A stretch of DNA of 64,000 nt. Origin: a virus. The stretch's first letter is position 1, and each line of letters opens with the position of its first letter. The translations under genes were made by a program, and so were the position numbers. This document shows, piece after piece, positions 58,790-64,000 of this stretch. A model generated the notes under the pieces. That model saw nothing but the letters and a program-made list of their open reading frames with translations. It did no database searches and was not told the origin of the DNA. The DNA lies in IMG/VR virus record IMGVR_UViG_3300050821_003228, positions 1 to 64,000 of that record; one strand, given 5' to 3'.

Positions 58790-58935
58790 TTAAATGGGAA
58801 CTATGCCTATTCTCACAAGTGATTCCCACAACGGTCCATCAATTTTTGAGTAGCCCACATTGCTGAGGCAAGGCCAGCCCAAAGATAAACGGAAGAGAAA
58901 GCACCACAGCCTAGCGCCGTTTCTCAAAAACCAAT
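58790..58935 (+). ncRNA. structured RNA between two tRNA-Met genes
   Basis: TGGGAA/TTCCCA helix, then TTTTTGAG pairing with CTCAAAAA and adjacent AAACGG/CCGTTT, with TTGC/GCAA inside: a multi-helix fold of about 145 nt and no coding frame. Confidence 0.5.
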
Positions 58936-58941
58936 TTTTAT

Positions 58942-59018
58942 GGCGAGTTAGTAGCGTAGGACAATACGAGAGGCTCATAACCTCTAAACGGTGCGTGCAA
59001 ATCCACCACTCGCAACCA
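58942..59018 (+). tRNA. tRNA-Met(CAT) 2, 1-72 unpaired
   Basis: Acceptor GGCGAGT/ACTCGCA with G1 opposite A72 (mismatch), anticodon AGAGG-CTCATAA-CCTCT, CCA encoded. An unpaired 1-72 is an initiator feature, but the three G-C anticodon-stem pairs of fMet tRNA are absent. T stem has a bulge. Confidence 0.65.
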
Positions 59019-59034
59019 ATTTAGTTGTACAATA

Positions 59035-59066
59035 GTTACTAGGGAGAGAAACAGCTTCCTAGTAAC
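59035..59066 (+). other. 9-bp perfect hairpin
   Basis: GTTACTAGG (59035-59043) / CCTAGTAAC (59058-59066) between tRNAs, no T run. Possible processing element. Confidence 0.4.
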
Positions 59067-59075
59067 AGCGCGTTT

Positions 59076-59153
59076 GTGGAATTAGTTTAAATGGCTTAGA
59101 ACCCTTGACTTTCAATCAGGAAGATGCGAGTTCGACTCTCGTATTCCACACCA
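59076..59153 (+). tRNA. tRNA-Glu(TTC)
   Basis: Acceptor GTGGAAT/ATTCCAC, anticodon CTTGA-CTTTCAA-TCAGG, T arm GCGAG/CTCGT, CCA encoded. Confidence 0.85.
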
Positions 59154-59161
59154 AAATTTAT

Positions 59162-59251
59162 GGATAACGGGCAGGACGGGTAATGCAATGTCCTGCTAAG
59201 TCATGATAACCGAAAGGTTATAACCGAGTTCGACTCTCGGGTTATCCGCCA
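59162..59251 (+). tRNA. tRNA-Ser(GCT)
   Basis: Acceptor GGATAAC/GTTATCC, G73, anticodon loop CTGCTAA, long variable arm ATAACC-GAAA-GGTTAT, T arm CCGAG/CTCGG, CCA encoded. Confidence 0.85.
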
Positions 59252-59252
59252 C

Positions 59253-59345
59253 GGAAGGTACCGCTGAGAGGTCAGCAATTGGCTTTGAACACCAAGGAAA
59301 CCGTATGCACTACGGTTTAGCGTTCGACTCGTTTATCTTCCGCCA
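59253..59345 (+). tRNA. tRNA-Ser(TGA)
   Basis: Acceptor GGAAGGT/ATCTTCC, G73, anticodon loop TTTGAAC, long variable arm AACCGTA/TACGGTT, CCA encoded. Confidence 0.8.
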
Positions 59346-59346
59346 C

Positions 59347-59420
59347 GAAGCTGTCATCTAATGATAGGATAGAACTTTCTCAAGGTTTTAATACGGGTTT
59401 GACTCCCGTCAGCTTCACCA
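59347..59420 (+). tRNA. tRNA-Glu(CTC)
   Basis: Acceptor GAAGCTG/CAGCTTC, anticodon GAACT-TTCTCAA-GGTTT, T arm ACGGG/CCCGT, CCA encoded. Confidence 0.85.
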
Positions 59421-59452
59421 AATTTAATGGGATCATTGATCCCGCCAAATCA

Positions 59453-59476
59453 GACTCACTTCGGTGGGTCTTTTTT
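59453..59476 (+). terminator. rho-independent terminator ending tRNA cluster 3
   Basis: GACTCAC-TTCG-GTGGGTC with T6; preceded by a GGGATC/GATCCC hairpin at 59429-59443. Confidence 0.9.
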
Positions 59477-59490
59477 ATTTTAAGGAACTA

Positions 59491-60999
59491 ATGCCAGTTA
59501 CTATTGATGAAATCTATGGCGGAAAATTTTCTAATCCTGACGGATCACCGTTAAACGGTGGAAAAATTCTTTTCCAGTTATCAACAAATGCAATGGTCAC
59601 TGGCGGGGATGAACAAATAGCTCAAGGCCATATCATTGCTTACACATTAGATTCTAACGGCAGTGTGCCCGGTCCTGATACTAGTCATGTACTTTGGGGC
59701 AATGATCAATTAACGCCTACTAATACTTATTATATTGTACGCCTTTATAATGCAAATGGTCAACTCGTTGCTGGCCCGATGAACGGGGTAATTCAAGGGA
59801 CATCACCGATTGATTTAGGTTCTGTCAATTTTTCAAGTGGCGCGGGTTCGGGCGGTATTGGCTCTAGTCTTCTATTACAAACGAATGATGTTAACAATAC
59901 AAATCAAGCTTTATTAGATTTGAAACAAGGCTCTAATATCAGCCTTGCAAACGTCAACGGTGTAACAACTATTACAGGCACGGCTGTTCCTATTACACTA
60001 CAAACAAACGGAACGCCCAATTCTAACCAAAGTCTATTAAATATTGCTCAAGGCAGCAATATGACAATTAGTAACTCAGCCGGGACAACGACTATTACCG
60101 GGCCAACTCCCCCTCTATTACAGACTAATGGTAGCACAAATTCAAGCCAAACGCAACTAAATCTTGCTGCTGGAACGGGTATCAGTCTTGCTAACGTTAC
60201 TGGTACTACAATGGTGACTAACAGTGCTCCCGCCTTGCCATCGGCCCAAATTGGAGATGTCGCTCGCTTTAATGTTAACGGTGATTCATTGTGGGATAGT
60301 GTCAATTTTGCCACTAAAGCAGTAACAATCTTCGCTAATTATGCTCAAGGTGATTTAGAAGCATATGGAGCAACTAAAAATAACCCTACCGTTAATTCAC
60401 CAAGTCACGGCACAGTCGCACCAACTGCGACAGATAGTGGAGCATACAACCAATCCGCCCCTGCTACCGCATCTACTAGCACTGTCTTAGGGTTTACTGA
60501 AGGCGCAAATCCGAACTTTGGTGGTTATGGATTTGGAGCATTCTATCGTTGGTCACTTCGTTATGCTCTTGGCGTTACAACTAATGCCCGATTTTGGTTA
60601 GGAATTACTGCGTATAATACAAGTGGTGGTGGTACAGAAGGACAAGACCCGAAAGCTTCTGCTAGTTTTGCTACTAATACTCCAAACCGTTCTACAATAG
60701 CGTTTCGTTATTCGGCGGGCACCGATACGACATGGAAAGCTACGACACAGGTGACGGGCGGTTCTCAAACTGTTGTTGATACAACTGTTGCAGTTGATAC
60801 TAATCCACATAATTTTGAATTCACTTATGATGGAACAACAGTACGATTTTATATTGATACAGTGTTACGGGCATCAATAACAACGAATATACCGGCAGCT
60901 AATGCTAACCCGTTTATGCAAATTGCTGTAGTTGATAATCAAAATACAAATAATGCAGTATCAGCCACGATTTATCATGGCTTTCTTTCTTTGAAATAA
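59491..60999 (+). CDS. tail fibre-like protein with internal repeats
   Basis: 502 aa from ATG with AAGGA upstream. N-terminal domain (MPVTIDEIYGGKFSNPDGSP) followed by about four repeats of the type LQTN(G/D)xxNxxQxxLNL.xGxx(I)xx (e.g. LQTNGTPNSNQSLLNIAQGS), then a lectin-like beta-sandwich C-terminus (YRWSLRYALGVTTNARFWLG). Likely receptor-binding or fibre component. Confidence 0.65.
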   Translation: MPVTIDEIYGGKFSNPDGSPLNGGKILFQLSTNAMVTGGDEQIAQGHIIAYTLDSNGSVPGPDTSHVLWGNDQLTPTNTYYIVRLYNANGQLVAGPMNGVIQGTSPIDLGSVNFSSGAGSGGIGSSLLLQTNDVNNTNQALLDLKQGSNISLANVNGVTTITGTAVPITLQTNGTPNSNQSLLNIAQGSNMTISNSAGTTTITGPTPPLLQTNGSTNSSQTQLNLAAGTGISLANVTGTTMVTNSAPALPSAQIGDVARFNVNGDSLWDSVNFATKAVTIFANYAQGDLEAYGATKNNPTVNSPSHGTVAPTATDSGAYNQSAPATASTSTVLGFTEGANPNFGGYGFGAFYRWSLRYALGVTTNARFWLGITAYNTSGGGTEGQDPKASASFATNTPNRSTIAFRYSAGTDTTWKATTQVTGGSQTVVDTTVAVDTNPHNFEFTYDGTTVRFYIDTVLRASITTNIPAANANPFMQIAVVDNQNTNNAVSATIYHGFLSLK

Positions 61000-61001
61000 T
61001 T

Positions 61002-61220
61002 ATGACGACGACGATTTCACAAGTCAAGTTTCCAAAAATGTATATTAAAGGCGGGCAAGGTAATATTGCCGATGTCAATAATAGTTCCCAATTATTAACC
61101 AACACTGGTGGAGTAGGAATTTCAATTTTAAGTATGGGTTCGCAATCAATGATTGCCGGGCCAAGCGGTTATATAGCCAACGTTTCATCAACCGGCGATT
61201 TACAAACAACGAACGGATAA
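61002..61220 (+). CDS. short tail protein, partial duplicate
   Basis: 72 aa: ISQVKFPKMYIKGGQGNIAD and MIAGPSGYIANVSSTGDLQT match the N-terminus of the 61791 protein (INQINFPKVFVVGPSGYIAD, LQTT) twice over. It ends just before the GIY-YIG gene. Confidence 0.55.
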   Translation: MTTTISQVKFPKMYIKGGQGNIADVNNSSQLLTNTGGVGISILSMGSQSMIAGPSGYIANVSSTGDLQTTNG

Positions 61221-61221
61221 C

Positions 61222-61785
61222 ATGAAAGTTTATTACACCTATTTATGGTTGCGCGAAGACGGAACGCCTTACTATGTGGGTAAAGGGACTGGCATTAGAG
61301 CGTTTACTAATAGTTCACATAATGTTCATAAACCTTTAGATGAATCTTTAATTTTAACACAAGAATTTCCTGATGAACAATCCGCTTTTGCTGCTGAAAA
61401 ATTTCTGATTGCCTATTACGGACGTAAAGATTTAGGTACAGGATGCCTTCGCAATTTAACCGACGGTGGGGAAAATCCTCCAACACATAGAAGAGGCAAT
61501 CCGGGTCATATACCTTGGAACAAGGGTAAACCGTGGTCTGAAGAAATTAAATTAAAATTTAGTAACGCGAAAAAAGGAAAACCTTCAAACTGGTCGGGGA
61601 TGAAAGCATCTGATGAATTAAGACGAAAATTAAGTCGAGCACACTCTAAGTTTACGCAAGAACAAATAAATGAAATAAAAGAATTAAGAAAACAAGGTAT
61701 TAAATATCAAGTTATAGGAAAACAATTTGATATAAGTGCTAGTTATGTTGGTGAAATTTGTTCTGGAAAGAAGTGTAATTTCTAA
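61222..61785 (+). CDS. GIY-YIG homing endonuclease
   Basis: 187 aa. YYTYLWLREDGTPYYVGKGT is the GIY-YIG core; middle NUMOD3-like DNA-binding repeats (PWNKGKPWSEEIKLKFSNAK); C-terminal helix-turn-helix (IKYQVIGKQFDISASYVGEI). Free-standing, inserted between two related tail genes. Confidence 0.88.
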   Translation: MKVYYTYLWLREDGTPYYVGKGTGIRAFTNSSHNVHKPLDESLILTQEFPDEQSAFAAEKFLIAYYGRKDLGTGCLRNLTDGGENPPTHRRGNPGHIPWNKGKPWSEEIKLKFSNAKKGKPSNWSGMKASDELRRKLSRAHSKFTQEQINEIKELRKQGIKYQVIGKQFDISASYVGEICSGKKCNF

Positions 61786-61790
61786 AAAAT

Positions 61791-62492
61791 ATGGCTAATA
61801 CTATAAATCAAATAAATTTTCCAAAAGTTTTCGTGGTTGGTCCGAGCGGTTATATTGCCGATGTGACGAGCGCGGGGCAGCTTCAAACTACTGGAAGTGG
61901 AGCAAGCGGTAGCGTCACTAGTGTAGGAACTGCCGGTATTGCTACAGGTGGGCCGATTACTACAACCGGAACTGTAACAGTTCTAGGTTCTGGTAATACG
62001 ACAACTGCTGTTACAGCCGGAGCTAGTGTCGCTGGCGCTGCTAATAACGACGTTCTAGTTGCTGACGGTTCAGGTAATGCTAAAGATAGTGGCGTATTGA
62101 TTGGTAGTCTCGCCCCATTAGCATCGCCCGCATTCACTGGTAATGCATCTGCTATCAATATTACAATTTCAGGCGCACAGGTTAACACACCGACAATAAT
62201 TGCGTTCTCTGCTACACCCACTTTTAACGCGGCTACAGCTAACAACTTTAAAATTACATTGACCGGTAACGTTACTAGCTCAACACTCTCAGGAGCAACA
62301 GCGGGCCAAAGAATAATAATGGAAATTATACAAGATGGGTCCGGGGGACACACTTTTGTATGGCCTAGTAATATGAAAAATACAATGAATATCGCTGATC
62401 AAGCGGCAGGAGCAAACGAAGTCTCATTACAAGAATTTTACTATGATGGTACGAACGCCTATGCGCTTACGACCGGAATGATATACCCATAA
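61791..62492 (+). CDS. tail protein
   Basis: 233 aa: FPKVFVVGPSGYIADVTSAG module, repeats of fibre type (ATGGPITTTGTVTVLGSGNT, LAPLASPAFTGNASAI) and a C-terminal domain (IMEIIQDGSGGHTFVWPSNM) found in many tail and fibre proteins. Confidence 0.65.
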   Translation: MANTINQINFPKVFVVGPSGYIADVTSAGQLQTTGSGASGSVTSVGTAGIATGGPITTTGTVTVLGSGNTTTAVTAGASVAGAANNDVLVADGSGNAKDSGVLIGSLAPLASPAFTGNASAINITISGAQVNTPTIIAFSATPTFNAATANNFKITLTGNVTSSTLSGATAGQRIIMEIIQDGSGGHTFVWPSNMKNTMNIADQAAGANEVSLQEFYYDGTNAYALTTGMIYP

Positions 62493-62499
62493 GGATTTA

Positions 62500-64000
62500 A
62501 TGAAAAAGATAATCACAGTTTTATTAACTATTATAGCGTGTCTCGGCGTTTCTGTAGCCCAAAACTCGTCTGTCAACAGTTTAACATTTGGGCCGCGCTA
62601 TACAGTAAGTACGTTACCCGCCGCTGCATCAAATAATAAAAGAATTTTTGAAATTACAGACGGTACTACAGGGGCAGATTGTACAGTCGGGGGCGGTAGC
62701 TCAGTTAATCTTTGCCAATCAAACGGCAGTGTATATGCTTCTTTGAATACTAATAGCATTACTTCAATAGTGACAGCAAACCAAATAGCTGCTGCCGCAA
62801 AATGTAATGATATATCTGTCTCAGCTAATACTATTACCTGTAACCCTACGAATGCTTTGACTGCTTATGTCGATGGAACATTGTTGGAAGTAAAAGTAGC
62901 TAATACTGACACCGGAGCTACAACAATTAACGTTTCATCTATTGGTAGTAAAAATGTAAAGTCTAGTCTTGGCAATCCAACCGCATTAAGTGGCGGTGAA
63001 TTGGCCGCTGGATCAACTTATTTATTATATTACGATGGAACACAATTCGTAATGATGAACGATTTTGCTTGGGTAGATGCAGCAACATTCCCTGGAGCAA
63101 CGGCTGATGTTCAAATTGCTAATGCAATTACTGCCGGATGTACAAGCCGTTCGGCTGTTGTTGAAGCACGAAACCTTGTTTCTCCAGTTTTTGTTGCTAA
63201 CCCATTTCAGGCATTAATTGGGGCCGGATATAAGCCTTCTTGTACTGGAATATTGTTACTTCCGTCAGGTGTTGTAACAGTTAATGTGCCGTTAATTATT
63301 CCGGGCGGTTGGAGAGTTCTTGGCGTAGGCGCTAATGATACGTTGAATAATGCTAATTCTACTGAAATTTTAGCTTCTGCTACCAATTTTAAAGGGCCAT
63401 ATTCAGCCGGAACAGCGGCTAATGCGGTCTGTTCTGGAACACCGCTGACTTGCGCTATCACAGGTACAACAACATCATGGACAACAGCTAATATATCTCT
63501 TGGTATGCGTTTTACAATGTGTACAGCCGCGATTACAGGAACAGCTTGTGGCGGAACCCCCGCAGCTAACGCTGTCACCGGATTAATTACAACGATTACA
63601 GATAGTACACACATTACGATTACAACGAATCAGGCGTATTCATCTAATACAGCGTCTAGTTATGTCATAGTGCCTTCTGTAGTTGAAATGGGTGATGAAT
63701 CTGGTGTAGCTTCTCAGCCGGGCAACTTTGATGTCGGCATTGGTGGGTTTGTAATTCAAACTAATAATATAACAGGTGTAAATGGTCTAGCTAATTATAG
63801 CTGCCAAAACTTATGTCATTTTATTGATAGTATTTTTATTCATCCTGCACCTAGCGCAATCGGGTTCGATATGGAAAGTCCACAAGCACAAAATTCTGGA
63901 CCTTTTTATCCATTATGGGTTGTAGGACAAACTGGCGGTTGTAATACAAGTACAATTGGAATTGTTGTTCGTGCTTCAACTTCTATGCCGTTCGCTCTTG
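62500..64000 (+). CDS. secreted tailspike-like protein (partial, runs off window)
   Basis: Open for 500 codons to the window edge. Signal peptide MKKIITVLLTIIACLGVSVA then QNSSVN. LLLPSGVVTVNVPLIIPGGW and later RVLGVGAND are typical of the start of pectate-lyase-like beta-helix domains; AAGGAT before ATG. Likely a depolymerase or spike; the signal peptide is unusual for a virion protein. Confidence 0.6.
   Translation, partial: MKKIITVLLTIIACLGVSVAQNSSVNSLTFGPRYTVSTLPAAASNNKRIFEITDGTTGADCTVGGGSSVNLCQSNGSVYASLNTNSITSIVTANQIAAAAKCNDISVSANTITCNPTNALTAYVDGTLLEVKVANTDTGATTINVSSIGSKNVKSSLGNPTALSGGELAAGSTYLLYYDGTQFVMMNDFAWVDAATFPGATADVQIANAITAGCTSRSAVVEARNLVSPVFVANPFQALIGAGYKPSCTGILLLPSGVVTVNVPLIIPGGWRVLGVGANDTLNNANSTEILASATNFKGPYSAGTAANAVCSGTPLTCAITGTTTSWTTANISLGMRFTMCTAAITGTACGGTPAANAVTGLITTITDSTHITITTNQAYSSNTASSYVIVPSVVEMGDESGVASQPGNFDVGIGGFVIQTNNITGVNGLANYSCQNLCHFIDSIFIHPAPSAIGFDMESPQAQNSGPFYPLWVVGQTGGCNTSTIGIVVRASTSMPFAL

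Noticed and set aside
61883-62353. 156-aa minus-strand frame
   Set aside because: Antisense to a Gly/Thr-rich tail gene; Val/Pro/Ala-rich shadow composition.
1-64000. CRISPR arrays, integrase or attachment sites, insertion sequences
   Set aside because: No regularly spaced repeats, integrase motifs or transposase genes seen; mobile elements are limited to introns and homing-type nucleases.

Overview
The window is 64 kb of a large tailed-phage genome, AT-rich, with dense small overlapping genes. It holds a family-A DNA polymerase, large terminase, portal, scaffold-like protein, N4-gp56-type major capsid protein, podovirus-type tail/nozzle and internal virion proteins, several homing endonucleases and about 35 tRNA genes. 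Promoters are sigma70-like (TTGACA-17-TATAAT). The style of the SleB-like hydrolase, the secreted GH71/GH99-like protein and the tail repeats suggests an Acidobacteria-type Gram-negative host; this is inference from family resemblance only.

Layout. 1-2.4 kb (minus): MoxR-type AAA+ ATPase, DUF7192-like partner, DUF3846 protein. 2.8-6.7 kb: very small overlapping, often membrane, proteins. 5.7-7.0 kb: tRNA cluster 1. 7.0-11.4 kb (minus): small proteins, DNA polymerase and an HNH endonuclease. 11.5 kb: RNase HI, then an 850-base gene-poor stretch with a large structured RNA and an attenuator-like leader opening the virion operon. 12.7-25.9 kb: second RNase H, small structural genes, JAMM protease, dual-specificity phosphatase, glycosyltransferase, terminase, portal, scaffold, GNAT and ATP-grasp enzymes. 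26.1-27.6 kb: capsid gene cut by two group I introns, followed by a free-standing HNH gene. 28.4-43.1 kb: tail and internal virion proteins, SleB-like hydrolase. 43.1-50.8 kb: exonuclease, nucleotide hydrolase, tRNA cluster 2, GroES-like chaperonin, Ro60/TROVE protein, ClpP-like protease and many non-coding RNAs. 50.9-57.2 kb: lipoproteins, secreted and tail-associated proteins. 57.3-59.4 kb: tRNA cluster 3. 59.5-64 kb: tail fibre/spike genes, cut by the window end.

Most notable are: (1) a Ro60 gene surrounded by four related Y-RNA-like elements, one forming the Ro mRNA leader and one carrying a tRNA-like T arm; (2) a ~200-nt RNA whose two strands match the GTPase-associated centre (L11-binding domain) of 23S rRNA, closed by a different perfect 9-bp stem; (3) further large folded RNAs at 11.9-12.4, 50.4-50.7 and 58.8-58.9 kb; (4) twelve promoters placed so that transcription should start at the AUG (leaderless mRNAs); (5) tRNAs for all 20 amino acids; (6) a capsid gene that needs two splicing events and also shows a 13-nt frame discontinuity. 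Together these suggest a phage that heavily remodels translation and RNA metabolism. All calls come from reading the sequence and remembered family patterns; no database search or folding program was run.
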